Of a DNA stretch of 64,000 bases, positions 27,734-35,651 are shown one piece after another (within the stretch, counting starts at the first letter, position 1; each line of letters opens with the position of its first letter). Below the pieces are notes generated by a model. It was not told the DNA's origin. It ran no database searches and was given only the letters and a program-made list of their open reading frames with translations. Origin of the DNA: Streptomyces mangrovisoli (GTDB lineage Bacteria; Actinomycetota; Actinomycetes; Streptomycetales; Streptomycetaceae); contig NZ_LAVA02000005.1 of assembly GCF_000974985.2 (NCBI RefSeq), forward strand, positions 62,001 to 126,000. Reading direction: 5' to 3'. Position numbers and translations under genes: made by a program.

Positions 27734-28111
27734 ATGAAGAATTTCGTAGTCAAGACGATAGCCAACGCCGGCGCCCTGGCGGTCGCCGTATGGCTGCTCG
27801 ACAAGATCACCCTGACCGGTGACAGCACGGCCAAGAAGGCGTGGACGCTGCTCCTCGTCGCGTTGGTGTTCGGAGTGGTGAACTGGCTGGTCAAGCCGAT
27901 CGTCAAGGTCCTGACCTTCCCCCTGTTCATCCTGACGCTCGGCCTGATCACCCTGGTGGTCAACGCGCTGATGCTGCTGCTGACCTCCTGGCTCTGCGAC
28001 AAGCTGAATCTGAGCTTCCATGTCGAGGGCTTCTGGACGGCCGTATGGGGCGGTCTGATCATTTCGATCGTGTCCTGGGCGCTCAACATGGTCCTGCCGG
28101 ACGAGGACTGA
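27734..28111 (+). CDS. Phage holin family IV-like membrane protein
   Basis: A 125-residue protein with four hydrophobic segments (about 8-24, 36-52, 58-85 and 101-121) and the family phrase 'LVALVFGVVNWLVKPIVKVLTFPLFILTLGL', spread over residues 41-71. These chromosomal 'holin IV' proteins (as E. coli YvlD-type) are widespread and are not evidence of a prophage; their function is unknown. ATG at 27734. It precedes ptpA by 41 bases and is probably co-transcribed. Confidence 0.85.
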   Translation: MKNFVVKTIANAGALAVAVWLLDKITLTGDSTAKKAWTLLLVALVFGVVNWLVKPIVKVLTFPLFILTLGLITLVVNALMLLLTSWLCDKLNLSFHVEGFWTAVWGGLIISIVSWALNMVLPDED

Positions 28112-28148
28112 GGACGAAGAGAACCGGGAACCGAGGACGAGGACTGAG
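28100..28148 (+). repeat. 13-base direct repeat at the holin-like stop and ptpA leader
   Basis: GACGAGGACTGAG is present at 28100-28112 (last codons and stop of the holin-like gene) and at 28136-28148 (just before ptpA, supplying the GAGGA ribosome site). It looks like a local duplication. Confidence 0.6.
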
Positions 28149-28152
28149 CACG

Positions 28153-28644
28153 ATGACCTACCGCGTCTGTTTCGTCTGCACGGGCAACATCTGCCGTTCC
28201 CCGATGGCCGAATCCGTCTTCCGCGCGCGGGTGGCGGAGGCCGGGCTCGAGGATCTGGTGGAGGTGGACAGCGCCGGGACCGACGGCTGGCACGAGGGCG
28301 ACGGCGCCGATCCGCGCACCGTCGACGTGCTGGATGAGCGGGGCTACGCCGTCGCGCACACCGCCCGGCGCTTCCAGCCGTCCTGGTTCTCCCGGCTCGA
28401 CCTCGTGATCGCGCTCGACGCCGGCCACCTCAGGGCCCTGCGCCGGATCGCGCCCACACCCGAGGACGCGGCCAAGGTCCGGCTGCTGCGGTCGTACGAC
28501 CCCGCGGCCGGCGACGACCTCGACGTGCCGGATCCGTACTACGGCGGCCGGGACGGCTTCGAGGAGTGCCTGGAGATGGTGGAGTCGGCGAGCACCGCCC
28601 TGCTCGCCGGCATCCGCGACGAGGTGGGAGGCCGGGCCGCATGA
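28153..28644 (+). CDS. ptpA: Low-molecular-weight protein tyrosine phosphatase PtpA
   Basis: A 163-residue enzyme. The P-loop VCTGNICRSPMAE (about residues 8-20) holds the nucleophilic Cys9 and Arg15 in the C(X)5R motif; the general acid Asp is in 'VPDPYYGG' near the C-terminus. PtpA removes phosphate from tyrosines and in S. coelicolor affects secondary metabolism. ATG at 28153. The stop overlaps the next gene's ATG by four bases (ATGA), so the pair is translationally coupled. Confidence 0.94.
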   Translation: MTYRVCFVCTGNICRSPMAESVFRARVAEAGLEDLVEVDSAGTDGWHEGDGADPRTVDVLDERGYAVAHTARRFQPSWFSRLDLVIALDAGHLRALRRIAPTPEDAAKVRLLRSYDPAAGDDLDVPDPYYGGRDGFEECLEMVESASTALLAGIRDEVGGRAA

Positions 28645-29801
28645 GCACGGCTTCCGATCACGACGGCACGCGTCCGGCGCCCGCCGGCGAGGGCACGCGC
28701 GCCGTGCGAGCGGGTCTGCCCGAGCCCGTCAAGCACGAACCCACGCTGCCGGGACCGGTCTTCGCCGCGCACTACCACCTGCCCGGCGACCCCACCGGCC
28801 CCTACACCTACGGCCGTGACGAGAACCCGACCTGGAGCCATCTGGAGCGGGCCGTCGGAGAACTGGAGGCACCCGGGCAGGAGGGCGTGCAGACCCTGGT
28901 GTTCGCCTCCGGCATGGCGGCGATCTCCGCGGTGCTCTTCTCCCAGCTGCGCTCCGGCGACGCCGTGGTGCTCCCGGACGACGGCTACCAGGCGCTGCCC
29001 CTGGTGCGGGCCCAGCTGGAGGCCTACGGCATCGAGGTGCGCACCGCGCCGACCGGCGGCGACGCCCAGCTCGGCGTCCTCGACGGGGCGCGGCTGCTGT
29101 GGATCGAGTCCCCGTCCAACCCGGGGCTGGACGTCGCCGACATCCACCGGCTCGCCGAGGCGGCCCACGCGCGCGGCGCCCTGGTGGCCGTGGACAACAC
29201 GCTGGCGACACCGCTCGGACAGCGGCCGCTGGAACTCGGCGCCGACTTCTCCGTGGCGAGCGGCACCAAGCAGCTCACCGGGCACGGCGACATCCTGCTC
29301 GGCTACGTCACAGGACGGGACGAGCAGGCCATGGCCGCCGTACGCCGCTGGCGCAAGATCGTCGGTGCGATCAGCGGCCCCATGGAGGCGTGGCTGGCAC
29401 ACCGCTCCCTGGCCACGCTCGCGCTGCGGGTGGAGCGGCAGAGCGCGACCGCCCTCACCCTCGCGAAGGCCCTGCGCGAACGCCCGGAGGTGACCGGGCT
29501 GCGCTACCCCGGCCTGCCGGACGATCCCTCCCACGTCGTCGCGGCGCGGCAGATGCGGCGCTTCGGATGCGTGGTGTCCTTCACGCTGCCCACGCGCGCA
29601 CGGGCCGACCGGTTCCTCGAGGCGCTGCGCCTGGTGGACGACGCCACCAGCTTCGGCGGGGTGCGCTCCACCGCCGAGCGGCGTGGCCGCTGGGGCGGGG
29701 ACGCCGTACCGGAGGGGTTCATTCGTCTGTCGGTCGGTGCGGAGGACGCCGAGGACCTGGTGGCGGACGTGGTGCGTGCGCTGGACGAGTCGGCGCGGTG
29801 A
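28641..29801 (+). CDS. Cystathionine gamma-lyase/synthase-type PLP enzyme
   Basis: A 386-residue Cys/Met-metabolism PLP enzyme. Markers are 'YTYGRDENPTWSHLERAVGELE' (early, Tyr/Arg binding PLP phosphate of the neighbour), 'VFASGMAAISAVLF', 'WIESPSNPGLDVADI', the PLP lysine in 'SVASGTKQLTGHGDIL' and 'SFGGVRSTAERRGRW'. Members form or cleave cystathionine, or act as gamma-lyases; the exact reaction cannot be read. It starts at the ATG at 28641, overlapping ptpA. A hairpin terminator follows. Confidence 0.9.
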   Translation: MSTASDHDGTRPAPAGEGTRAVRAGLPEPVKHEPTLPGPVFAAHYHLPGDPTGPYTYGRDENPTWSHLERAVGELEAPGQEGVQTLVFASGMAAISAVLFSQLRSGDAVVLPDDGYQALPLVRAQLEAYGIEVRTAPTGGDAQLGVLDGARLLWIESPSNPGLDVADIHRLAEAAHARGALVAVDNTLATPLGQRPLELGADFSVASGTKQLTGHGDILLGYVTGRDEQAMAAVRRWRKIVGAISGPMEAWLAHRSLATLALRVERQSATALTLAKALRERPEVTGLRYPGLPDDPSHVVAARQMRRFGCVVSFTLPTRARADRFLEALRLVDDATSFGGVRSTAERRGRWGGDAVPEGFIRLSVGAEDAEDLVADVVRALDESAR

Positions 29802-29845
29802 GCGCTTTACGGACGCCCCGTCGGTGTACGGCTACGCACAACGGA

Positions 29846-29878
29846 CGGTCCGAGCCTCCCCCCTCGTGGCTCGGACCG
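29846..29878 (+). terminator. Terminator after the trans-sulfuration enzyme gene
   Basis: CGGTCCGAGCC (29846-29856) pairs perfectly with GGCTCGGACCG (29868-29878) around an 11-base loop, 45 bases after the stop codon. Confidence 0.75.
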
Positions 29879-29960
29879 CCCTCGGTTCCGCGCGCGAAGA
29901 ACCGCGCGAACCAGGCTAGTTGACTCTGCGTCAGTGTCCAATCACGGTAGCGACAGATCC

Positions 29961-29978
29961 CTATCGACTTATTTATAG
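29961..29978. promoter_or_regulatory. Possible LysR-type operator
   Basis: CTAT-N10-ATAG, an interrupted palindrome in an AT-rich patch 54 bases upstream of the LysR gene. LysR regulators usually bind such T-N11-A-like sites near their own promoter. Assignment is by position and shape. Confidence 0.5.
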
Positions 29979-30032
29979 TTGGGGCCCTGCCCAGGGGGCC
30001 GCGGCAAGGGCAGGGACTGGGGAGGACGTGCC

Positions 30033-30938
30033 ATGGATCTGGCCTTGCTGCGCACTTTCGTGACCGTGCACCGGGCCGGCTCCTTCACCCGCGCCGCCGC
30101 CCTGCTCGGCCTCTCGCAGCCGGCCGTCACCTCCCAGATCCGCACCCTGGAACGGCAGCTGGGGCGCCCGCTCTTCCTGCGCCAGGCGCGTGGGGTGACC
30201 CCCACGACCATCGGCGACGAACTCGCGCACAAGGCCGCCCCGCATCTCGACGCTCTGGTGGAGATAGCCGAAACCGGCCTGGACGAGGACTCCTCTTTAC
30301 GCACCCTGCACCTCGCCGGGCCGCCGGAGTTCACCGCCGAGCGGGCCCTGCCGGCCCTGACCGAGCTGACCGGCGACGACGGGCAGGGCTTCGCCCTGCG
30401 GGCCTCCTTCGGCAACGCCGAGGAGACGCTGGAGGGGCTGGCCGCCGGACATCATGATCTGGCCATCAGTACGGCCCGTCCGCGGGGTCCTCTGCTCACC
30501 GCGACTGCGCTCTGCGACGAGGAGCACGTCCTCATCGCCTCCTGCCGGTGGGCCAAACAGATCGAGGCCCCGACGCGGCCCGGCACCGGCGCCTCCGCAC
30601 TGGCGGATCTTCCCCTCGTCGAGGTCCACGAGTCGCTGCCGTTCGTCTCGCGCTACTGGGCGTCCGTCTTCGACTCCCGCCCCTCGTCCTCCGGCACGGT
30701 GATCGTCCCCGATCTGCGGGCGGTCCTCGCCTGCGCGATCGCGGGCGCCGGGATCGCGGTGCTGCCGCGCTATCTGTGCGCTCCCGCGCTGGAACGGGGC
30801 GAGGTCGTCGCGCTGCACGAGCCCGCCGTGCCGCCGCTGCGGACCTATTTCCTGGTGGTGCGCACGGGCACGCTGGCCATGCCGCACATCGCGCGCGCTT
30901 ACGACTGGCTGCAACGGGCGGCTTCGGAGTGGTCCTGA
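30033..30938 (+). CDS. LysR-family transcriptional regulator
   Basis: A 301-residue regulator. The N-terminal helix-turn-helix is 'FVTVHRAGSFTRAAALLGLSQPAVTSQIRTLE', in the usual place (residues about 8-40), followed by the linker helix and a type-2 substrate-binding fold with 'LASC', 'SLPFVSRYW' and 'AGAGIAVLPRYLC'. The ATG at 30033 follows GGGGAGGA. The neighbouring trans-sulfuration enzyme is in the same direction, not divergent, so the target is uncertain; autoregulation through the upstream CTAT-N10-ATAG site is likely. Confidence 0.93.
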   Translation: MDLALLRTFVTVHRAGSFTRAAALLGLSQPAVTSQIRTLERQLGRPLFLRQARGVTPTTIGDELAHKAAPHLDALVEIAETGLDEDSSLRTLHLAGPPEFTAERALPALTELTGDDGQGFALRASFGNAEETLEGLAAGHHDLAISTARPRGPLLTATALCDEEHVLIASCRWAKQIEAPTRPGTGASALADLPLVEVHESLPFVSRYWASVFDSRPSSSGTVIVPDLRAVLACAIAGAGIAVLPRYLCAPALERGEVVALHEPAVPPLRTYFLVVRTGTLAMPHIARAYDWLQRAASEWS

Positions 30939-30958
30939 CCGCCTCGGGACGTCGTGAT

Positions 30959-30972
30959 GTTTCACGTGGAAC
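30959..30972. promoter_or_regulatory. Degenerate parS between LysR and NUDIX genes
   Basis: GTTTCACGTGGAAC, one base different from parS, 21 bases upstream of the NUDIX start. Confidence 0.6.
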
Positions 30973-30993
30973 CAGGCGGGCCACATTTCTCCC

Positions 30994-31476
30994 ATGACCG
31001 TCCGACCCGTGGTCAAGCGCACCGCACGCGCCGTCCTGCTGGACGGCGACGACCTGATCCTGATCAAGCGCACCAAGCCCGGCGTCGATCCGTACTGGGT
31101 GACACCCGGCGGCGGCGTCGAGCCGACGGACGCGACCGTCGTCGACGCCCTGCACCGCGAGGTCTACGAGGAGCTCGGCGCCAAGATCTGCGATGTGGTG
31201 CCCTGCTTCGTCGACACCGTGGAACACATCGGCGAGGACGGCGGCGCGACCGGCGTGAAGGTGCAGCACTTCTTCGTCTGCCGCCTGGAGTCGATGGATC
31301 CCGCCCTGCGGCACGGGCCGGAGATCGAGGAGCCCCTGGGCGAGTACGAGATCGTGCGCGTGCCGTTCACGCGGGTCGGGATCGCGTCCGTGCACATGGT
31401 GCCGCTGTCGCTCCGCCACTACCTCGACGGCAATATCGAGGGTGTCCGTGCCATGCACGCGCCCGATCTCGGCTGA
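30994..31476 (+). CDS. NUDIX hydrolase
   Basis: A 160-residue NUDIX protein. The NUDIX box is read in 'GGGVEPTDATVVDALHREV' followed by YEELGAKI (about residues 38-65), giving the REVYEEL catalytic helix that binds Mg2+. Such enzymes cleave nucleoside diphosphates linked to another group; the substrate here is unknown. ATG at 30994. It lies between a parS-like site (30959) and a perfect parS (31485), the latter eight bases past its stop. Confidence 0.9.
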   Translation: MTVRPVVKRTARAVLLDGDDLILIKRTKPGVDPYWVTPGGGVEPTDATVVDALHREVYEELGAKICDVVPCFVDTVEHIGEDGGATGVKVQHFFVCRLESMDPALRHGPEIEEPLGEYEIVRVPFTRVGIASVHMVPLSLRHYLDGNIEGVRAMHAPDLG

Positions 31477-31484
31477 CATGGCAT

Positions 31485-31498
31485 GTTTCACGTGAAAC
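31485..31498. promoter_or_regulatory. parS site between NUDIX and GNAT genes
   Basis: Perfect GTTTCACGTGAAAC, in the short gap after the NUDIX gene. Confidence 0.92.
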
Positions 31499-31612
31499 AC
31501 CCTGAATCCGTCGGGGACTTGTGCGCAGGGCCACGACATGGCCAAAAGCACGGGCGTCTCCCCTGAAACGGCTGGACGCCGGGGGTACCTGTCGGACAGC
31601 CTGACCTGCGTG

Positions 31613-32479
31613 CCGACCTCTCCCCTCGCCGCTCTGCCCATTCGCCGCCTGACGCTTCGCGATCTCACCGCCTGCGCCGACTTGTCCGAGGACCGGGGGT
31701 GGCCACGGGAGGAACACAAGTGGGGCTTCCTGCTCACCGCAGGACGCGGCTACGGCATCGACGACCCCGACGGCGGACTCGCCGCGGCCTGTGTCGTCAC
31801 CGAGTACGGCGGACCCGGCTCCCGTATCGAACTGGGCGCCATCGGCATGGTGCTGGTCGCCGAGCGCCACAGTCGCCAGGGCATCGGACGGCGGCTGATG
31901 CACCACGTCGTCGCCACGATGGGGACCACCCCGCTCACCCTGCACGCGACCCCCTTCGGCCGCCCGCTCTACGAGGAACTCGGCTTCAAGGTCACCGGCC
32001 GCGCGGAGATGCTGCGCGGCCACTTCACCGCCGACGACACGGATCCGAGGGTTGCCACCCGGGCGGTCACCGCCGAGGACCTCACCACGATCATCAGGCT
32101 CGACGAAGAGGTCTTCGGCACCGATCGCACCCACATCATCACCCGGCTCCCCGCCTTCGCCGACCAGCTGCGGGTGGCCGAGGAACACGGCCGGATCATC
32201 GGTTACGCCGGCGCCTGGCCGAACATGCGCGACCTCGTCGTAGGCCCGCTGATCGCCCGCGACCCCGAGACGGCGAAGGCCCTCGTCGCCTCGATCGCGG
32301 CCCGCACGGACCGGCCGCTGCGCACCGACATCGACGTACGGCACGAAAGCCTGCTGGCGTGGGCGAAGGAGCACGGCCTGGCACCGGCCGGCTTCAACGC
32401 CGTCATGACGTACGGGATCACCGAGCTGCCCGGGGACTGGACGCGACGCTTCGCCCCGCTGACGGTCGCGGCGGGCTGA
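31613..32479 (+). CDS. GNAT-family N-acetyltransferase with two-domain architecture
   Basis: A protein of about 288 residues from GTG 31613 (313 if ATG 31538 is used; neither has a good ribosome site). The N-terminal half is a GNAT domain: 'MVLVAERHSRQGIGRRLM' gives the acetyl-CoA loop RQGIG, and 'LYEELGFK' follows. The C-terminal half (starting 'TRAVTAEDLTTIIRLDEEVFG') resembles the second domain of Acetyltransf_18-type proteins. Substrate unknown. A terminator hairpin follows closely. Confidence 0.85.
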   Translation, partial: PTSPLAALPIRRLTLRDLTACADLSEDRGWPREEHKWGFLLTAGRGYGIDDPDGGLAAACVVTEYGGPGSRIELGAIGMVLVAERHSRQGIGRRLMHHVVATMGTTPLTLHATPFGRPLYEELGFKVTGRAEMLRGHFTADDTDPRVATRAVTAEDLTTIIRLDEEVFGTDRTHIITRLPAFADQLRVAEEHGRIIGYAGAWPNMRDLVVGPLIARDPETAKALVASIAARTDRPLRTDIDVRHESLLAWAKEHGLAPAGFNAVMTYGITELPGDWTRRFAPLTVAAG

Positions 32480-32487
32480 GCACGGCG

Positions 32488-32518
32488 GGGCGGCTCCTCC
32501 CCGGGGGAAGAGCCGCCC
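32488..32518 (+). terminator. Terminator after the GNAT gene
   Basis: GGGCGGCTC (32488-32496) pairs with GAGCCGCCC (32510-32518), nine bases after the stop codon; the final CCCTT follows. Confidence 0.75.
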
Positions 32519-32646
32519 TTCTGCCTGCCGGGCCCGACGAGGGCCCGACGGGCGCCGTCAGCGGCCGCTGCGCACCGTCAGTGGCCGCTGTGCGCCTCCG
32601 GAGCAGCCGCCTGGCCCGACGGGCGCCTCGCGGAAGCGAAAGGCCG

Positions 32647-33069
32647 TCAGGCGAGCGTCTCGGCCGCCGCCGTCGCGAAGGAGTGGTCCTGCTCGGGAGC
32701 TCCGCCGCCGACGCCCACGGCGCCGACGAGCCGGCCGTCGCGCCGCACCGGGACACCTCCGGCGATGAACAGCAGCGGCCGGTCGAGGGCGGTGGGCAGG
32801 GTGTGGAAGAGCCCGCCCGGCTGCACGGCGTCCACGAGGTCGGCGGTGGGCGCGTTCAGCTGGAGCGCCGTGTATGCCTTGCGGGTGCTGGTCTCCCCGG
32901 AGATCAGCACGGCACGGTCGTCCCGCCGGAAGGCCAGCAGGTGGCCACCGGCGTCCAGCACGGTGACGCTGACGGCGACTCCGGCGGCGTCGGCGGCTTC
33001 ACGGGCGGTGGCGACGAGGGCTTCCGCGTCCTCGATGGTCAGCGGGGCGACGGTGGTGGCGGTGGTCAT
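32647..33069 (-). CDS. GlcG/HbpS-type haem-binding family protein
   Basis: A 140-residue protein of the GlcG/HbpS (PduO C-terminal) family: 'AVSVTVLDAGGHLLAFRRDD' early, 'STRKAYTALQL' in the middle, and 'GGVPVRRDGRLVGAVGVGGG' near the end. HbpS of Streptomyces binds haem and senses redox stress outside the cell with the SenS-SenR system, but here no signal peptide and no two-component genes are seen, so it is a cytoplasmic homologue of unknown role. ATG at 33069 with AAGGAG upstream. It is co-directional with the MFS gene upstream, 83 bases away. Confidence 0.88.
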   Translation of the reverse strand: MTTATTVAPLTIEDAEALVATAREAADAAGVAVSVTVLDAGGHLLAFRRDDRAVLISGETSTRKAYTALQLNAPTADLVDAVQPGGLFHTLPTALDRPLLFIAGGVPVRRDGRLVGAVGVGGGAPEQDHSFATAAAETLA

Positions 33070-33152
33070 GGGGTCGTTCTCCTTGCGTGTGGTGCTTGGG
33101 GTCGGGAGCCCGGTGCCCGGTCGTAGGGGCGGGGTTCAGCGACCGGTGGGGG

Positions 33153-34406
33153 TCAGGGGTGCGCCGGGCTGCGGCGCTCGGCGGGGACGGAGCCCGCGAC
33201 GGCGGCGGTGGCCGAGGTGGCGGTGGACACCGGGGCGGTGGACACCGGTGCGGATGGGGCGACGCCACGGCGTTCGAGCGTGGCCGACAGGACCGCGAGC
33301 ACGAGGGCGGCCGCCGCGAGTGCCGCACCGACCCAGTTGGGGGCGGTGTAGCCGAGGCCCGCGGAGATCACGAGGCCGCCGAGCCAGGCGGACAGTGCGT
33401 TGCCGAGGTTGAAGGCGCCGATGTTCACGGCCGACGCCAGCGTCGGGGCGCCGTGCGCCTGGTCCAGGACGCGCTTCTGGAGCGGGGGGACCGTGGCGAA
33501 GCCGAGGGCGCCGATCAGGGTGATCGTGACGGCCGCGAGGACCTTGTCGTGCGCGGTGACCGTGAAGAGCGCGAGCACCACGGCCAGGGCGCCGAGCGAG
33601 ACGTACAGCATCGGCATCAGGGCGCGGTCGGCGAACCGCCCGCCGAGAAGGTTGCCGCCGACCATGCCGAGTCCGAAGAGGACCAGCAGCCAGGTGACCG
33701 AGCCGTCCGCGTAGCCGGCCACGTGGGTCATCATCGGCGCGATGTAGGTGACGGCCGCGAAGACGCCGCCGAAGCCGAGGACGGTCATCGCCATGGCGAG
33801 CAGCACCTGGGTGTTCCTGAAGGCGGCCAGTTCGTGACGCAGGCGCACACCCTCCGGCCGCGGCATCTCGGGGACGAGCCGGGCGACACCGGCCAGGCCC
33901 ACCACGCCGAGGGCGGCGACGATGCCGAAGGTCACCCGCCAGCCGACATGCTGTCCGACGAGCGTGCCCAGCGGGACGCCGACCACATTCGCCACGGTCA
34001 GACCGGTGAACATCAGCGCGATGGCGCCGGCCTTCTTCTGCGGCGCGACCAGTTCCGCCGCGACCACCGAGCCGATGCCGAAGAAGGCGCCGTGGGCGAG
34101 GGACGCGACGATCCGGCCGATCAGCATCACGGCGAAGGTGGGGGCGACGGCCGAGAGCAGGTTCCCGGCGATGAAGAGGCCCATCAGCACCATCAGCATC
34201 CGCTTGCGCGGGACCTTGGTGCCGAGGACGGTCATCAGCGGAGCGCCGACCACCACGCCCAGGGCGTAGCCGGTCACCAGCAGGCCCGCGGTGGGGATGG
34301 AGACCCCGAAGTCGCCGGCGACCTCGGGCAGCAGGCCCATGATCACGAACTCGGTGGTGCCGATTCCGAAGGCCCCGATCGCGAGGGCCAGAAGCGCGAG
34401 AGGCAT
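33153..34406 (-). CDS. MFS exporter, AraJ/chloramphenicol-resistance type
   Basis: A 417-residue 12-helix transporter. The start 'LALAIGAFGIGTTEFVIMGLLPEVAGD' (motif D1-like) and the following 'LGVVVGAPLMTVLGTKVPRKRML' are typical of the AraJ/Cmx/YdhP drug-H+ antiporter group. The last 30 residues are a Ser/Thr/Ala/Val-rich tail. ATG at 34406. It is divergent from a MarR-type regulator with repeats between them that look like operators, so MarR probably represses it until a drug or phenolic ligand binds. Confidence 0.9.
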   Translation of the reverse strand: MPLALLALAIGAFGIGTTEFVIMGLLPEVAGDFGVSIPTAGLLVTGYALGVVVGAPLMTVLGTKVPRKRMLMVLMGLFIAGNLLSAVAPTFAVMLIGRIVASLAHGAFFGIGSVVAAELVAPQKKAGAIALMFTGLTVANVVGVPLGTLVGQHVGWRVTFGIVAALGVVGLAGVARLVPEMPRPEGVRLRHELAAFRNTQVLLAMAMTVLGFGGVFAAVTYIAPMMTHVAGYADGSVTWLLVLFGLGMVGGNLLGGRFADRALMPMLYVSLGALAVVLALFTVTAHDKVLAAVTITLIGALGFATVPPLQKRVLDQAHGAPTLASAVNIGAFNLGNALSAWLGGLVISAGLGYTAPNWVGAALAAAALVLAVLSATLERRGVAPSAPVSTAPVSTATSATAAVAGSVPAERRSPAHP

Positions 34407-34428
34407 GTGGGGGTACACCTTCCCAGAG

Positions 34429-34484
34429 ATTGCAGATGCGCTTTGCGTGCGTCCACAATAATTGCAGACGCGGGATACTTGCAA
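34429..34484. promoter_or_regulatory. Candidate MarR operators between MFS and marR genes
   Basis: ATTGCAGATGCG (34429-34440) is repeated as ATTGCAGACGCG (34461-34472), 32 bases apart, about three helical turns. TTGCA (34462-34466) also faces TGCAA (34480-34484) as an inverted repeat. The region lies just between the divergent start codons. Assignment to the MarR protein is inference. Confidence 0.55.
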
Positions 34485-34545
34485 GCGACGGCTATCGCGG
34501 GGCTGCCCTATCCTGGACGCAGCCGCTCAGGGACGGAGGAAAGCC

Positions 34546-35025
34546 ATGACAGCGACGGATCCCGCGCTCACCGCCCTCTCCCAGGGCTGGTGCGCCCTGT
34601 CTCTGCTGCACGGGAGGATCGAGGCGCACATCGAGCGCGCGCTCCAGGCCGGGCACCGGCTGAGCGTGCGGGAGTACTCGCTGCTCGACGTGCTCAGCAG
34701 GCAGCACGACGGCGAGGGGGGCCATCTCCAGATGAAGCAGGTCGCCGACGCGGTCGTGCTCAGCCAGAGCGCCACCACCCGCCTGGTCACCCGGCTGGAG
34801 GACCGTGGGCTGCTCGAGCGCTACCTCTGCCCGACCGACCGCCGCGGCATCTACACCAACGTCACGGAGACGGGCCGAGAGCTCCTGGAGGAGGCTCGCC
34901 CGACCAACGACTCCGCCCTGCGCGAGGCCCTGGACGAGGCGGCCCTGAACCCCGAACTGGCCCCGCTGGTCCGGGTCGTGGAGTCGCTGCACGCCCCGGC
35001 GGAGGGCGCGGGGCTGCCCGCATAG
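34546..35025 (+). CDS. MarR-family transcriptional regulator
   Basis: A 159-residue MarR protein. The winged helix is seen as 'VREYSLLDVLSRQ', 'MKQVADAVVLSQSATTRLVTRLEDRGLLERY' (in pieces, residues about 40-100) and the wing 'CPTDRRGIYTNVTETGRELL'. The ATG at 34546 follows GGAGGAAA. Divergent from the MFS exporter, with candidate operators between. It is followed after nine bases by a GNAT gene in the same direction. Confidence 0.93.
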   Translation: MTATDPALTALSQGWCALSLLHGRIEAHIERALQAGHRLSVREYSLLDVLSRQHDGEGGHLQMKQVADAVVLSQSATTRLVTRLEDRGLLERYLCPTDRRGIYTNVTETGRELLEEARPTNDSALREALDEAALNPELAPLVRVVESLHAPAEGAGLPA

Positions 35026-35034
35026 GGTGCGGGC

Positions 35035-35508
35035 ATGGAAGATCTCGAAGGTGCCGGTCCGGATCTCGTCATACGTCCCGCCGTCGCCACCGATGTGCCC
35101 GCGATCGTCGCCCTGCTCGCGGACGATCCGCTCGGTGCGCAGCGCGAATCGCCGGACGACCCGGCCCCGTACCTGGCCGCGTTCCAGCGGATCGACGCCG
35201 ATCCGAACCAGCATCTGGTCGTCGCGGTCCGCGCGGACCAATTGATCGGAACCCTCCAGCTCACGATCGTCCCGGGGCTGTCCCGGCGCGGCGCCACGCG
35301 CTCGATCATCGAGGCCGTCCGAATCCACGCGGACGAGCGCGGCAGCGGTCTGGGCAGCCGTTTCATCGAGTGGGCGGTCGCGGAGTCCCGGCGTCAGGGC
35401 TGCCGGTTGGTGCAGCTCACGTCCGACGCCTCGCGCACCGACGCCCATCGCTTCTACGAGCGTCTCGGTTTCACGGCGTCGCACGTGGGCTTCAAGCTCG
35501 CGCTCTGA
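35035..35508 (+). CDS. GNAT-family N-acetyltransferase
   Basis: A 157-residue single-domain GNAT. The acetyl-CoA-binding loop is 'DERGSGLGSRFIEWAV' (R/Q-x-x-G-x-G), and the end 'DAHRFYERLGFTASHVGFKLAL' is the standard GNAT beta6-beta7 region. ATG at 35035, nine bases after the marR stop, so both are probably in one transcript. Substrate unknown; possible drug or amine. The parS palindrome at 35587-35632 lies downstream. Confidence 0.9.
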   Translation: MEDLEGAGPDLVIRPAVATDVPAIVALLADDPLGAQRESPDDPAPYLAAFQRIDADPNQHLVVAVRADQLIGTLQLTIVPGLSRRGATRSIIEAVRIHADERGSGLGSRFIEWAVAESRRQGCRLVQLTSDASRTDAHRFYERLGFTASHVGFKLAL

Positions 35509-35586
35509 GGGCGGCCACCGCCGCAGCCATGGCCACGAGCACGACCACGAGCCACAGCCACAGCCACGGACGCGCTCCGCGGCAGC

Positions 35587-35632
35587 ACGTCCGAGGGGCC
35601 CTGTTTCACGTGAAACAGGGCCCCTCGGACGT
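35587..35632. terminator. 46-base perfect palindrome with parS at its centre
   Basis: The two 23-base arms are exact reverse complements: ACGTCCGAGGGGCCC... leads into the centre and ...GGGCCCCTCGGACGT leaves it. The centre is GTTTCACGTGAAAC. It lies between convergent genes (GNAT + and serine hydrolase -), so RNA from either side forms a very stable hairpin. It appears to serve as bidirectional terminator and ParB site at once. Confidence 0.75.
35603..35616. promoter_or_regulatory. parS site
   Basis: Perfect GTTTCACGTGAAAC, at the exact centre of the palindrome 35587-35632. Confidence 0.92.
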
Positions 35633-35651
35633 CACCTCGTTCGCCGTGCCG

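Noticed and set aside
27734..28111. Prophage remnant suggested by a holin-like gene
   Set aside because: Chromosomal holin IV-like genes are common; no lysin, integrase or other phage gene is near.
35520..35580. His/Ser-rich reading frame after the GNAT gene
   Set aside because: It begins after the stop codon with no start or ribosome site and runs into the parS palindrome; probably repetitive non-coding DNA.
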